A stretch of DNA of 64,000 nt from Promethearchaeota archaeon (GCA_016839635.1 JAEOTV010000158.1:1-64000), one strand, 5' to 3'; shown: positions 1-9,105, counted from the first letter of the stretch. Translations and numbers: made by a program. The notes: generated by a model not told the origin, from the letters alone.

Positions 1-1524
1 ACTATTTATTTTGGATTCCATCTGGATCTCCGCAAAAGAAATTAAATCCTCTATTTTCAAATCTACTTCATTAAAAAATGTATCAAGATTCTCACCAACT
101 AAGGAACTAAACTCATTTATTAGTTCTAATTCATTATATTTAAGATCCTTGCTTAGTAGAAGTGGATGTGTTTCAATTTGATTAAAAAGATATACTTTAT
201 ACTTATCTATTAGCTTATGTCCTAAATTTTTTGCTGGTCTTTGCTCTTGGTTAAATTTTTCATATGTATTTTCTATCAAATTCATAGTTAGAGTTTTTAA
301 TCGTCGATATGAAAGATATTTTGGAAGTGATAATCTAATCAGGTTAAGTCCCTTATTTATGATTTCTGAAAAATAATTAAAAACTGAGCTTAGTTCTATT
401 ATTCTTAGATTCATTTTTTGGGTTAATGCTCGTTCTATAGACTTTTTTGCTATTTTCCATATAGGACCGAAATTTACGCTTTCTAAATTTCCTTTATTTA
501 ATATAAAATGTTCAAATTTGTTTAATAATTCATCAAGATCTCCCATTTCCCCTGTACTAAGGAAATTTTTAGAATATTCCAAAAATTTATTTAAGTATCC
601 TTGTAGATCAATTAGTAATGAATCTACAGTAGAAACGAGCCATTCTGCTGTGTGAGGTTCATTATAATTTTTTATTTTTTGTGTAATGTAATCAACTATA
701 AAATTAATAATTTCATCCAGAGATTCGTCTATAGTACCTGTGTTTGCTAAATTGATGAGATTCGTTCCTAAATTTAAAGTCTTGTCAACAATAAAATTTG
801 CGCTAGGCTCAGATATTGAGAATTTAAGATGTTCAATTGCTTGTTGCCCATCGAATGAGCTTTTAATTTTCTGAAATTTAGAATTTAACAAATTAATCTC
901 CATAGGTTTTTTATACCATAAAACCTCAACATTAGAGACAATTTTAGCATAAGTGTTTAACATTTCTTTTTCAGTAGGAAGAGTCTTACTTATACCAATT
1001 AACTTCTTGTTCCATTTATCTTCGACTAGTTCTCCATAAAGTTTTTTATTGAATCTCGAAGCAAATTTGTTATATAATTGCTGTTTATTTTCTCTATTTA
1101 ATTCGGGTCGATCAGAAAACTCTTCTACCTCAAAAAATAGTTTACTTATATTATTCAATGATTCCCTTGATTTATGTATATTCATAACTCCAGTTTCGGG
1201 TTTCAAAGCAAGTAATAAACTTTCACAATCTTTATATTTACCTGGCATGAAAATCATTGATTGTGGGTAAATATTAACCCGAGCACTTTTTTCGTCAATA
1301 TTAAATAAATCAAATTCAATACTGAACACCTCTGCACCTGTATAATCTCGTAAAATCGCATTATACATTGTTAAATATTTAATGACTTCTTGGGAAAGTG
1401 CATTTACTTTTTCTCTTGTAAGCCTTCCAGGGCCAATTACATCTCCAACAATAACTTCATTTGGAGAAGAATAACCAAATATTAGAGAATACTGATAACT
1501 TATAAATTCTCGTGTTGTTATCAT
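1..1524 (-). CDS. Unknown protein, C-terminus cut by window edge
   Basis: An uninterrupted minus-strand reading frame of 508 codons begins with ATG at 1524 and runs off the left edge without a stop. I do not recognise the family. The N-terminal ~110 residues look like a compact mixed alpha/beta domain; the rest is rich in Leu, Ile, Lys, Glu and Asn and looks mostly helical. There is no signal peptide, membrane segment, nucleotide-binding motif or cysteine cluster. Base composition matches the neighbours. It is transcribed divergently from the Roadblock gene across 422 AT-rich bases. The reading frame is secure; function is unknown and the C-terminus is not visible. Confidence 0.75.
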   Translation of the reverse strand, partial: MITTREFISYQYSLIFGYSSPNEVIVGDVIGPGRLTREKVNALSQEVIKYLTMYNAILRDYTGAEVFSIEFDLFNIDEKSARVNIYPQSMIFMPGKYKDCESLLLALKPETGVMNIHKSRESLNNISKLFFEVEEFSDRPELNRENKQQLYNKFASRFNKKLYGELVEDKWNKKLIGISKTLPTEKEMLNTYAKIVSNVEVLWYKKPMEINLLNSKFQKIKSSFDGQQAIEHLKFSISEPSANFIVDKTLNLGTNLINLANTGTIDESLDEIINFIVDYITQKIKNYNEPHTAEWLVSTVDSLLIDLQGYLNKFLEYSKNFLSTGEMGDLDELLNKFEHFILNKGNLESVNFGPIWKIAKKSIERALTQKMNLRIIELSSVFNYFSEIINKGLNLIRLSLPKYLSYRRLKTLTMNLIENTYEKFNQEQRPAKNLGHKLIDKYKVYLFNQIETHPLLLSKDLKYNELELINEFSSLVGENLDTFFNEVDLKIEDLISFAEIQMESKINS

Positions 1525-1946
1525 AATCTATTTTCATTTATAGAATATAATTCTTAAATTAATAAATTCAAAGTATAAAAAACTTAAATATAACCTTTAA
1601 ACAAAATTTAATGGCTTTTTAAATAATTTAAGTTTATTAATTATTAAAATTTACTTTTGAATAGTAAATAAAATACGTGTTTAAAAATTTTATAGAAGAA
1701 ATAAGAGATTTTAATTCTAAGTTATTTAATATTATTTTTTTAACTCGACCTAAATTTGATATATGACTATGAGAATAAGTCTGTTAAACATTATAGCTCA
1801 TAATTATAATGAATTTCTAGTTTTTAGGTTAAAAAGATTACATTAAAACAAAAGTTCAAGTTTTGAAAATAAAAATATAATAAGACAAAAATTATTATAT
1901 TTATAATAATAATTATAAAATCTAAAAGCACTAAAGGTGTGGAGAT
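1525..1946. other. AT-rich divergent intergenic region
   Basis: These 422 bases separate the divergent unknown gene and the Roadblock gene. The sequence is almost entirely A and T, with many TATA-like stretches (for example around 1880-1920, ahead of the Roadblock gene). I see no tRNA, no C/D box pair, no repeat array and no plausible small reading frame. It probably holds the two divergent promoters, but single elements cannot be picked out against this composition. Confidence 0.5.
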
Positions 1947-1956
1947 ATTCAATTTG
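1941..1956 (+). promoter_or_regulatory. Shine-Dalgarno and out-of-frame TTG before Roadblock gene
   Basis: GGAG at 1941-1944 is followed by nine bases and then TTG at 1954-1956, an ordinary spacing for ribosome binding. The TTG frame reads only four codons before TAG at 1966, while the Roadblock protein continues in the -1 frame. This places the frame disruption between 1957 and 1965. Confidence 0.45.
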
Positions 1957-2351
1957 GGTCTGATTTAGGAATCAATCAAGAGGATATCGAAAAAATTAGT
2001 CCTCAAATTACATTTATAACATCAAACGCAGATATTGAGGCAATTGCTCTTGTATCTCAAGAAGGTTACCAAATAGCATTTAGCGCATTACCACAATATC
2101 ATGTTGATGGAGATCAGTTTTGTGGGCTTTCAAGTGCCTTACTAATGACTGGAAGATCAACAATCCAAACTTTATTCCAGGAAGATTTAAGTGAGATTAT
2201 TGTACGTGCTCAAGATGGTTATATTGTAATTACCAATGCAGGGAGATTAGTAATTGTGTGTGCTGGAACTGTTATTGATACATTAATGAAGTCGGTAAAG
2301 GTTATGAGAATTGCAGCTAAAAATCTTTATAAAATATTTGAAGATCGCTAG
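1947..2351 (+). CDS. Roadblock/LC7 domain protein, abnormal start
   Basis: Small single-domain Roadblock/LC7 protein. In archaea and eukaryotes this fold dimerises and scaffolds small GTPases. The frame from about 1947 to 2351 encodes a helix, then alternating strands with the patterns ITFITSNADIEAIALVSQEG and VIVTNAGRLVIVCAG-like segments, then a C-terminal helix. The only ordinary start in frame is ATG 2145, which would remove half the domain. Homology clearly continues upstream to about 1953 in a frame with no ATG, GTG or TTG. A GGAG at 1941-1944 is well placed for a TTG at 1954, but that TTG is in the next frame and meets a stop at 1966. Inserting one T after 1959 would give an ordinary N-terminus starting at the TTG. 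So either one base is missing (mutation or assembly error) or an unusual start (ATT 1947) or frameshift is used. Confidence 0.75.
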   Translation: MQFGSDLGINQEDIEKISPQITFITSNADIEAIALVSQEGYQIAFSALPQYHVDGDQFCGLSSALLMTGRSTIQTLFQEDLSEIIVRAQDGYIVITNAGRLVIVCAGTVIDTLMKSVKVMRIAAKNLYKIFEDR

Positions 2352-2392
2352 CTCAAAATACATTTTTAACTAATTTTAAATATCCTAACAAT

Positions 2393-2423
2393 TTGTGTAC
2401 TAAACCAATAGGTTTTTATACAA
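2393..2423. repeat. Hairpin downstream of Roadblock gene
   Basis: Inverted repeat: seven bases at 2393-2399 pair with 2417-2423 (one G-T pair), and TAAACC at 2401-2406 pairs with GGTTTTTA at 2411-2418 around the loop AATA. It lies 41 bases after the Roadblock stop codon and includes a short T run. It could stabilise the 3' end of that mRNA or aid termination; archaeal termination depends mainly on T tracts, so the role is uncertain. Confidence 0.35.
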
Positions 2424-2481
2424 GTTCTCATAATTAAAATAAAATATTTGTTCATAAACTATTTTTAATCATGTCAATTCT

Positions 2482-2542
2482 AAGAAATATAGGTTGGCAG
2501 TGGCTTTGTTGGCTATAAAGCCAATTGCATTTGATATTTCTT
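2482..2542. other. Structured element upstream of trpB2
   Basis: A 9-bp perfect stem (2482-2490 with 2534-2542) encloses two mutually exclusive hairpins: TGGCTTT 2501-2507 with AAAGCCA 2517-2523, or TTGGCT 2509-2514 with AGCCAA 2519-2524. It is richer in G and C than its surroundings and begins about 200 bases before the TrpB2 start. Nothing else is visible in the rest of 2352-2679 apart from the hairpin at 2393-2423. It may be a structured leader, attenuator or small RNA; I recognise no riboswitch class. Confidence 0.35.
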
Positions 2543-2679
2543 AATTATCGTTTTTCATTTTAATATTTTCCTTCAAAATATTAAATTCTCTTTCTAAATG
2601 CGCATTAATTATTTGACATCCAATTTGTTAATGAATCACATGTTAAAATGTGAAAAAATGAACATATCTGGTAATTAAA

Positions 2680-4083
2680 ATGGTAGATTACTTTAAAGGA
2701 AGAATCTTATTACAACCAAACGAGATTCCAAAAGAATGGGTAAATATTTTACCAAGTTTACCCACTCCTATGACGCCCTTAATTAATCCAATTGATGGGA
2801 GACCCGCACCTCCAGAAATGGCATTTGCTATATTTCCTAAGGAGTGCGTAAAGCAAGAGATCTCTCAAGAGCCTATGATCACTATTCCTAATAAATTAAG
2901 GGAAATTTTTGCAAATACATATCGACCCAGTCCTCTACATCGTGCAATGGGATTAGAAAAAGAATTAGGTATAGAAGGAGAAAGAATCAAAATTTTTTTT
3001 AAAAATGAGTCAGTGTCTCCCACAGGCTCTCACAAACCTAATACAGCTATTACCCAGGCATTTTATGCGAAAAAAGAGGGATTAGATGAACTGGTTACTG
3101 AAACAGGCGCCGGACAGTGGGGTTCTGCTTTAGCATATGGATGTACACTCTTTGGTCTTAAATGTACAGTATATATGGTAAGAGTAAGCTATTTCCAAAA
3201 ACCTGGGAGAAAGATTTTAATGAGAACTTTTAATGCTAAAGTATACCCGAGTCCTTCGAATTTAACGGAATCAGGGAAGAATTTTTTAAATAAAAACCAA
3301 GAACATCCAGGGAGTTTAGGAATCGCTATCTCTGAAGCATTAGAGCACAGTATGAAAAGTAATAAGATTAAATATTCTCTTGGAAGCGTAGTTAATTTTG
3401 TTCTTTTACACCAAACTATAATTGGACAGGAAGTAAAAATACAACTGGCGAAAGTAGGTATTGAAAAACCAGATGTATTAATAGGTTGCATGGGTGGAGG
3501 TTCAAACTTTGCAGGTTTAATGATTCCATTTGCTAAAGATAAAATTGAGGACCGAATTCAAGATATGGAAATAATTGGAGTAGAACCTCGAGCATGCCCT
3601 AGTGTATGTAAAGGAGAGTATAGATGGGATTTTGGGGATACTTCGATGAAAGGACCAATATTAAAGATGCACACTTTAGGACATACTTTTATCCCTAGCC
3701 CAATTCATGCTGGAGGATTAAGGTATCATGGAATGGCACCAATTATTTCAATATTACATAACAAGCGGATTATTAAAACTATAATGCATCACCAAACTGA
3801 AGTGATTAGTGCGGGGATCCAATTTGCAAAAGCCGAAGGAATAATTCCGGCTCCAGAAAGTGCACATGCTATAAAAGAAACGATTGATCAAGCGTTAAAA
3901 GCCAAAGAAAATAATGAGAAAAAAGTAATATTATTCAATCTTAGTGGTCATGGCTTCTTCGATCTGTCAGCTTATGAAAAATATATGAACGGGGAATTAA
4001 AAGATTATGAATTGCCAACTGAACAAATACAAAAATCATTAACCTCAAAAGAAATGCCAAAAATAGATGAATCTCAATTTTAA
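2680..4083 (+). CDS. trpB: Tryptophan synthase beta-like protein (TrpB2 type)
   Basis: PLP enzyme that condenses indole with serine to make tryptophan. The 467 residues are longer than TrpB1 (about 400), and the extended N-terminus with the TYRPSPLHRAMGLE region is typical of the TrpB2 branch. The PLP lysine is in SHKPNTA (K119), the phosphate-binding loop is GGGSN (272-276), and AETGAGQWG-type residues lie at 141-148. No trpA, trpC or other trp gene is adjacent, which fits TrpB2 proteins, which often stand alone and may work as indole-salvage or serine-deaminase enzymes without TrpA. The start ATG at 2680 gives a full-length N-terminus. The family call is firm; the physiological role is inferred. 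Confidence 0.92.
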   Translation: MVDYFKGRILLQPNEIPKEWVNILPSLPTPMTPLINPIDGRPAPPEMAFAIFPKECVKQEISQEPMITIPNKLREIFANTYRPSPLHRAMGLEKELGIEGERIKIFFKNESVSPTGSHKPNTAITQAFYAKKEGLDELVTETGAGQWGSALAYGCTLFGLKCTVYMVRVSYFQKPGRKILMRTFNAKVYPSPSNLTESGKNFLNKNQEHPGSLGIAISEALEHSMKSNKIKYSLGSVVNFVLLHQTIIGQEVKIQLAKVGIEKPDVLIGCMGGGSNFAGLMIPFAKDKIEDRIQDMEIIGVEPRACPSVCKGEYRWDFGDTSMKGPILKMHTLGHTFIPSPIHAGGLRYHGMAPIISILHNKRIIKTIMHHQTEVISAGIQFAKAEGIIPAPESAHAIKETIDQALKAKENNEKKVILFNLSGHGFFDLSAYEKYMNGELKDYELPTEQIQKSLTSKEMPKIDESQF

Positions 4084-4191
4084 ATCCAAATTTTTTTTTT
4101 TTAAAAAATAAAATAAAACCATTTTAAATTCAAGAAAATCTTAAAATAAAAGGATCTTTTAAATATTAAAATTTCATGAACTTGATCATTC

Positions 4192-5220
4192 TTGAATGTA
4201 CTTTCTATAATAATTATATGCTTTTTATACATGTATGGGCTATTAATTTTTTATATCACCTATTTAGCAAAAAAAAAGAGTGAAATTGGAGCTTTTATAA
4301 ATAATTTAATCCATGCATTAGTTTTTATTGTATCAATTTCGATTAATTTGATTATATCAAATTTATTTAATCTCCCTAATAGAGAATTCATTGAGTTTCC
4401 ATTCAATATTTTAATGATTTTATTTATTATTTTTTTTTTACCGTTATTCTATTTTTTCACATCTCGAGAAAAACATAGAATTAAGATTAGGAAAAAAAAT
4501 CATATTAAATTTGAATTACAATCCTTCACAGAACTTCCTCTTAAATATGATATATATAGAAAATTAACCCATTTTGTTGTTTTAGGAATAATATTCTTTT
4601 ATTTTACACTAGGATTTTTGCTACAAAATCTTTTTATTAGTATGGGCTGGGATATAATGATCTTTTCCCAAAGTTTAGTAGTTTTTCTAGTTGCGATTTC
4701 TTTAATAGGTTTATTAACGGCTGATATTGTAAGAATATTAACCCCTGAGTTTTATCCATTAAAACAAGTCAATCAAATATTGAGGGAAAAAGAACTACAT
4801 ATGAGGTTAGGACCTCATATTTCTATGAGTATTGGATGTTTATCTATAATTTTATTATATGGTATAATTCAACCCATAGGACCTGTAATAATCTGTACTT
4901 CGATGGCAATGTCTATTTTTGGAGATACAACCGCAAATTTAGTTGGGAGAACAATTGGTCATAGAAAGATTAGAAAAACAAATAAAACATATGAAGGATT
5001 AATTGGGGGTATCATCGCTGCCTTTCTCTCTGGAGTAGTTGTCTTATTTATACTAAGAAATTATTATAGATTCAGTATTCCAGGATTATTAATAATTCCT
5101 TTTATTGGAACGATGATCATTGGAATAATAGATTATTTGGATTTAGAGATTGACGATAATTTAACATTTAATTTTTGTGTATCAACAATTTTATTTTTTA
5201 GTTCAATTTCAATATTATAA
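4192..5220 (+). CDS. Dolichol/phytol kinase-like integral membrane protein
   Basis: Integral membrane protein of 342 residues with about nine hydrophobic segments. Signature residues fall in the second half: YRKLTHF (about 120), a long conserved loop near 165-205, and FGDTTANLVGRTIGHRKI followed by KTYEGLIGG (about 240-270). This pattern is that of the SEC59/dolichol kinase, phytol kinase and CDP-diglyceride synthase superfamily, in which the charged loop binds CTP. A likely role is phosphorylation of a polyprenol or isoprenoid alcohol for glycan carriers or ether lipids; the exact substrate cannot be read from sequence. The start is TTG at 4192, immediately before the first membrane helix. 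It is followed by pyrI 41 bases later, with which it may be co-transcribed. Confidence 0.75.
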   Translation: MNVLSIIIICFLYMYGLLIFYITYLAKKKSEIGAFINNLIHALVFIVSISINLIISNLFNLPNREFIEFPFNILMILFIIFFLPLFYFFTSREKHRIKIRKKNHIKFELQSFTELPLKYDIYRKLTHFVVLGIIFFYFTLGFLLQNLFISMGWDIMIFSQSLVVFLVAISLIGLLTADIVRILTPEFYPLKQVNQILREKELHMRLGPHISMSIGCLSIILLYGIIQPIGPVIICTSMAMSIFGDTTANLVGRTIGHRKIRKTNKTYEGLIGGIIAAFLSGVVVLFILRNYYRFSIPGLLIIPFIGTMIIGIIDYLDLEIDDNLTFNFCVSTILFFSSISIL

Positions 5221-5261
5221 AATAGTTATCATAAATTTTTTCAATCAAGATAGTTTTTTTT

Positions 5262-5774
5262 ATGAAAATGTTAGAAGAAAAATTAAAAATCGATAAAATC
5301 TCTAAAGGAACTGTTATTGATCATATAGATGCCGGATACGCCGTAACAATTCTTAATCTTACTGGTATTGATGAATCCAAAAATTTAATGACAATTGGAG
5401 TTAATGTTTCATCAAAAAAATTTCAAACAAAAGACATAATTAAAATTGAAAATGTTTTTCTTAATGAAACTCAAATGCAACAAATATCTATATTGTCTCC
5501 TAACGCTACAATTTCATTAATTGAAAATTATAAAGTGATTGAAAAGAAAAAAGTGGAGCTTCCCCGGATTATTAAAAAGCTAATTTTATGTGTTAATCAG
5601 ACATGTATTAGTAATTCCGAAAAAGAGCCTATTGATACTGAATTTCTAGTTTTAGAAGAAAAACCCTTGAAAATTCAATGCATTTACTGTGAACGTATAT
5701 ATAAATTAGAAGAAATCGTTTTTACTTCAAAAGAAAAAAAAGAGATGAAAGTGATACAGCGGATTCAACTATAA
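5262..5774 (+). CDS. pyrI: Aspartate carbamoyltransferase regulatory chain
   Basis: Regulatory subunit of aspartate transcarbamylase, which binds nucleotides and couples feedback control to the catalytic PyrB subunit in pyrimidine synthesis. The allosteric domain begins with KISKGTVIDHIDAG (residues 12-25) and continues with VNVSSKKFQTKDIIKIEN (about 48-65). The zinc domain has C110, C115, C140 and C143, the same spacing as the classical family. Length (170) is slightly above the usual 150. The catalytic partner PyrB is not in this window, although the two genes are usually adjacent; pyrE lies 45 kb away. The call is firm. Confidence 0.93.
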   Translation: MKMLEEKLKIDKISKGTVIDHIDAGYAVTILNLTGIDESKNLMTIGVNVSSKKFQTKDIIKIENVFLNETQMQQISILSPNATISLIENYKVIEKKKVELPRIIKKLILCVNQTCISNSEKEPIDTEFLVLEEKPLKIQCIYCERIYKLEEIVFTSKEKKEMKVIQRIQL

Positions 5775-5791
5775 ATAAGATTCATATACTT

Positions 5792-6232
5792 TTATAAAAA
5801 AAGTTCAAGGATCGACGAAAAATTTGGAATGAAATGAAGTATCGTATGAAAAAAAACACCCACGATCATAAATAAGAAAAAAAACATACCAATCCCCGGC
5901 AATATAATATTTTTCCAATGCCACTCTTCTTTGTCATATTCATATTTTAGAATATTAAAACTAACAACAAATGGAAATAAAAACCACCATGATAACATCC
6001 AACCTAACATGAACCAGCCGATTAATCCAAAGAACAGACGTCCTACAAATGCACTTAACGCCCCAGTAACTGCCCGAATCCAGTATAACTTTGTCTCTCT
6101 TTCCATACGAAGATCAAACGATTTTAACGGCTTTTTTTCAACTTGAATTGATTGTTTTTTATGTTCTTTCTTCTTCTCTTGTAAAAGCCGTTGTCTTCTT
6201 TTTTTAATATCTACCTTCTTGCGTCTTCGCAT
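5792..6232 (-). CDS. Small membrane protein, possibly EMC6/Rab5IF-like
   Basis: 146 residues: a very basic, lysine- and arginine-rich N-terminus (1-45), then three hydrophobic segments at about 55-77, 79-92 and 109-135. The layout (charged cytoplasmic N-terminus, a tight TM1-TM2 hairpin after a conserved RAVTGALSAFVG-type stretch, a polar loop, then TM3) resembles the EMC6/Rab5-interacting family of membrane-insertion factors. The resemblance is one of architecture, and sequence identity is weak. It could instead be an unrelated Asgard-specific membrane protein. It ends convergently with pyrI and is divergent from the NEMF gene, with only 72 bases between the starts. Confidence 0.55.
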   Translation of the reverse strand: MRRRKKVDIKKRRQRLLQEKKKEHKKQSIQVEKKPLKSFDLRMERETKLYWIRAVTGALSAFVGRLFFGLIGWFMLGWMLSWWFLFPFVVSFNILKYEYDKEEWHWKNIILPGIGMFFFLFMIVGVFFHTILHFIPNFSSILELFL

Positions 6233-6304
6233 AATTATAATTATAAATATTATTTATTATAAAAATCATTATATATTATTGATAAACTAGAAATTAAACC
6301 AAAT

Positions 6305-8356
6305 ATGATTAAAACATCAACCGAATTTACTAATTTTGACGTATTTGCCATTGTAAAAGAATTAGATTCAATATTGATTAATGGTACGATTCTTAATATA
6401 TATGAAGTAGAAGATATATTGATATTAAAAATCAATACTAATTTTGGAAAGAAAAATTTAATTATCAAAAAAGATTCACGGATTAACTTAACAGAATATG
6501 ATTATCCTATCCCAAAATATCCAAATCAATATATAACTTCTCTAAGAAAGTTATTAAAAAACCGGAAAATCTTAAAAATTTCTCAACACCAATTTGATAG
6601 AATTATTATAATTGAATTAAGTTATACGTCCGGCCAACCTTGGAAATTTATTATAGAACTTTTTAACAAGGGTAATTTCTTATTGTTGGATGAAAAAAAC
6701 ATTATAAAAGTTGCTAAAAAGTATAGAAAGTTTAGAGACAGAGACATCCTTCCGAATAGAGAATATAGTTTTCCAAGATCTCTAGGAAAAGATTTTTTAA
6801 CTTTAAATAAAGAAGAATTTAAAGATTTATTTAACGATTCTGAAGTGGAGATTGTTAGAGATCTTTCCAGAAATATTCACATTTCAGGGTTATATAGTGA
6901 AGAAATATGTCATAGTGCGGAAATTGATAAACAAAGCCTTGGAAAAGATCTAACAGATGAACAGTACGAAAATTTGTATGCTTCCTTTAAAAAGTTAAGA
7001 AATCAGTTATTATTTGGTGAAATAGACTCATATATTGTATTTGATAAAAATGAAAATCAAATTTCAGTACTTCCCTTTGAAATCGAAATTCTTAAACACA
7101 ATAGTAAACAACATTATGCCTCATTTAATGAAGCAGTTGATAAATATTTTTCAAAAATTGATTCTGAAACCTTAAAAAGTCCCAAAGATCAAAAGATTGA
7201 AGTACAAATTAAATCTCAAGAAAAAATATTAAAAAATCAACAAGAATATCTTGAAGAGCTCAAAAATAAAAAGGAAAAATACTATAAAATTGGAGAATTA
7301 ATCTATGCCAACTTAAATTCCTTAGAAAAACTAATAAGTGTAATCTTGGAGGCAAAAAGAAAAGGGTATTCATGGGAAATTATTAACAATAAGCTTAAAA
7401 CGGCAAAATTGGAAAATTTAAATGGAACAGATTTCTTTGAGAGGGTTATTCCTTCAACTAATCAAATATTAATAATTATTAATGAGAATAGCATTATTCT
7501 TGATTTGAATAAAAGTATCGGGGAAAATGCTAATATTATATACTCTAAGGGAAAAAAAGCAGATCAAAAATTTAAAGGAACAATTACTGCTATTGAAAAA
7601 ACTAAAGAAAAAATTGATAAGTTAAAACTCGATAGAGAGTTAATAGAAGCTGAAGTTGATTTCTTGATAAAAAAACCAAAGAAGAAATGGTATGAGAAGT
7701 TTAGATGGTTTGTCTCATCTGATGGATATTTAATTATAGGAGGTAGAGATGCAACCTCTAACGAAATTATTTTTAAAAAGCATATAGATCAAAATGACCT
7801 AGTTTTTCATACAAAATTCCCAGGATCTCCATTAGTAGTAATTAAAAATCCAGATAATCAGGAGATTTCATTAAAAACTATTGATGAGACTAGTGAATTT
7901 GTTGCAACCTATTCAAGGGCATGGAAAGAGAACTGGGGAGTAGTTGATGTATTTTATATTCATCCAGATCAAATTTCAAAAAGCCCTCCTTCAGGTGAGT
8001 TTTTACAAAAAGGTTCTTTTATAATATCTGGCAAGAAGAATTTTATCAAAAATGTTAAAACTGAATTGACAATTGGACTAAAATTTGTTGAATTAGAAGC
8101 AGATTCTAAAGATAAACATGAAGTTTTTTATCCTAAAATTATTTCTGGTCCTAAATCCGCAATAAAGATGCACACTAAAAATCTCATAACTATTACTCCA
8201 TCAAAATCTGGCGGTCTTACAAAAGGAAAGTTAGCTAAAGAGATATTATCCACTTTTTATAAAAACATTGAAAAAGAGTCAAGAATTTGGATTAAACTAT
8301 TATCCATAGATGAAATTCTTCTTTATTTACCTAATGGTATTTCAATAATCAAGTAA
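6305..8356 (+). CDS. Archaeal NEMF/Rqc2 homologue (NFACT family)
   Basis: Ribosome-associated quality-control factor that binds 60S/50S-peptidyl-tRNA complexes after stalling; relatives (RqcH, Rqc2, NEMF) recruit tRNA and add C-terminal tails. Domains in order: NFACT-N (1 to about 270), a long coiled coil (about 290-460), and NFACT-R (about 495-600, starting KKWYEKFRWFVSSDGYLIIGG with DLVFHTKFPGSP). The D98-R99 pair in QHQFDRI corresponds to the conserved Asp-Arg pair needed for tailing in yeast Rqc2. The 683-residue length fits the archaeal form, which lacks the long eukaryotic C-terminal extension. The ATG at 6305 is directly before the conserved TEFTNFDVFAIV helix. Confidence 0.93.
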   Translation: MIKTSTEFTNFDVFAIVKELDSILINGTILNIYEVEDILILKINTNFGKKNLIIKKDSRINLTEYDYPIPKYPNQYITSLRKLLKNRKILKISQHQFDRIIIIELSYTSGQPWKFIIELFNKGNFLLLDEKNIIKVAKKYRKFRDRDILPNREYSFPRSLGKDFLTLNKEEFKDLFNDSEVEIVRDLSRNIHISGLYSEEICHSAEIDKQSLGKDLTDEQYENLYASFKKLRNQLLFGEIDSYIVFDKNENQISVLPFEIEILKHNSKQHYASFNEAVDKYFSKIDSETLKSPKDQKIEVQIKSQEKILKNQQEYLEELKNKKEKYYKIGELIYANLNSLEKLISVILEAKRKGYSWEIINNKLKTAKLENLNGTDFFERVIPSTNQILIIINENSIILDLNKSIGENANIIYSKGKKADQKFKGTITAIEKTKEKIDKLKLDRELIEAEVDFLIKKPKKKWYEKFRWFVSSDGYLIIGGRDATSNEIIFKKHIDQNDLVFHTKFPGSPLVVIKNPDNQEISLKTIDETSEFVATYSRAWKENWGVVDVFYIHPDQISKSPPSGEFLQKGSFIISGKKNFIKNVKTELTIGLKFVELEADSKDKHEVFYPKIISGPKSAIKMHTKNLITITPSKSGGLTKGKLAKEILSTFYKNIEKESRIWIKLLSIDEILLYLPNGISIIK

Positions 8357-8361
8357 AAATT

Positions 8362-9105
8362 TTAATTAGCATAAAGCCAACGTTTAATTTTTCCTATATT
8401 ATTATGATTATCAAATAAAATTCCATCGATACCCATATCAATTAAAGATTTAATCTGCAGAATTGGATCTTTGTATGGTATAAAATCCCATGCTAAAGAT
8501 TTTATCTTCAATTCATAACAAACTTCAATGAATTTTTTAGTTATTAAATTCGATCTTACACTGATTAAATCGGGTTTGATAATATTTTTGCTAAAGCTCT
8601 CAAATTTTAAAAATTCATTGATAGTGAAACCTAAACCTTTTGTAATATTATAACATATTCGGCTATTATGGTAAACTGTCTTAATTTCGCCCAATTCCTG
8701 TAAATTTCTTCCACTAAAAATACAATCTTCTAATAAGTTATGATCATTAACAATTTTTAAAACTCTATCTTTGATATTATCATCTTTTAATTCAATCATA
8801 AAAGAAATTTTTCCTTTTAATACTTTAAAAACCTCTGACAAGAGAGGAATAGCATCGCCATGGTTTCTAGTTCTTAATTCTTTGATTTCATCATATGAAA
8901 AATTTTTTAATAACCCTGAACAATTTATCGTTCTATTTAATGTAGGATCATGTAGAATTATCAATTTCCCATCCTTAGTTTCTCGAACATCAAATTCTAT
9001 GCAATTAGCACCAAATTTTATTGCTTTTTCAAATGAAGTAATTGTATTTTCATCAAAAACAGTTCTGGTTCCTCTGTGTCCTATATATAAAAATTCTGAG
9101 TTCAT
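8362..9105 (-). CDS. ugpQ: Glycerophosphodiester phosphodiesterase
   Basis: GDPD-family TIM-barrel hydrolase that splits glycerophosphodiesters to glycerol phosphate and an alcohol. Catalytic residues are visible: GHRG with H10-R11, the metal ligands in EFDV (E37, D39), and LHDPTLNRT with H52. No signal peptide, so it should be cytoplasmic. The length (247) is normal for the family. It ends six bases from the NEMF gene (convergent) and is the last gene of a minus-strand run that includes the membrane protein at 9131 and the DOMON-like protein at 9546, so a role in turnover of phospholipid head groups is plausible. Confidence 0.9.
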   Translation of the reverse strand: MNSEFLYIGHRGTRTVFDENTITSFEKAIKFGANCIEFDVRETKDGKLIILHDPTLNRTINCSGLLKNFSYDEIKELRTRNHGDAIPLLSEVFKVLKGKISFMIELKDDNIKDRVLKIVNDHNLLEDCIFSGRNLQELGEIKTVYHNSRICYNITKGLGFTINEFLKFESFSKNIIKPDLISVRSNLITKKFIEVCYELKIKSLAWDFIPYKDPILQIKSLIDMGIDGILFDNHNNIGKIKRWLYAN

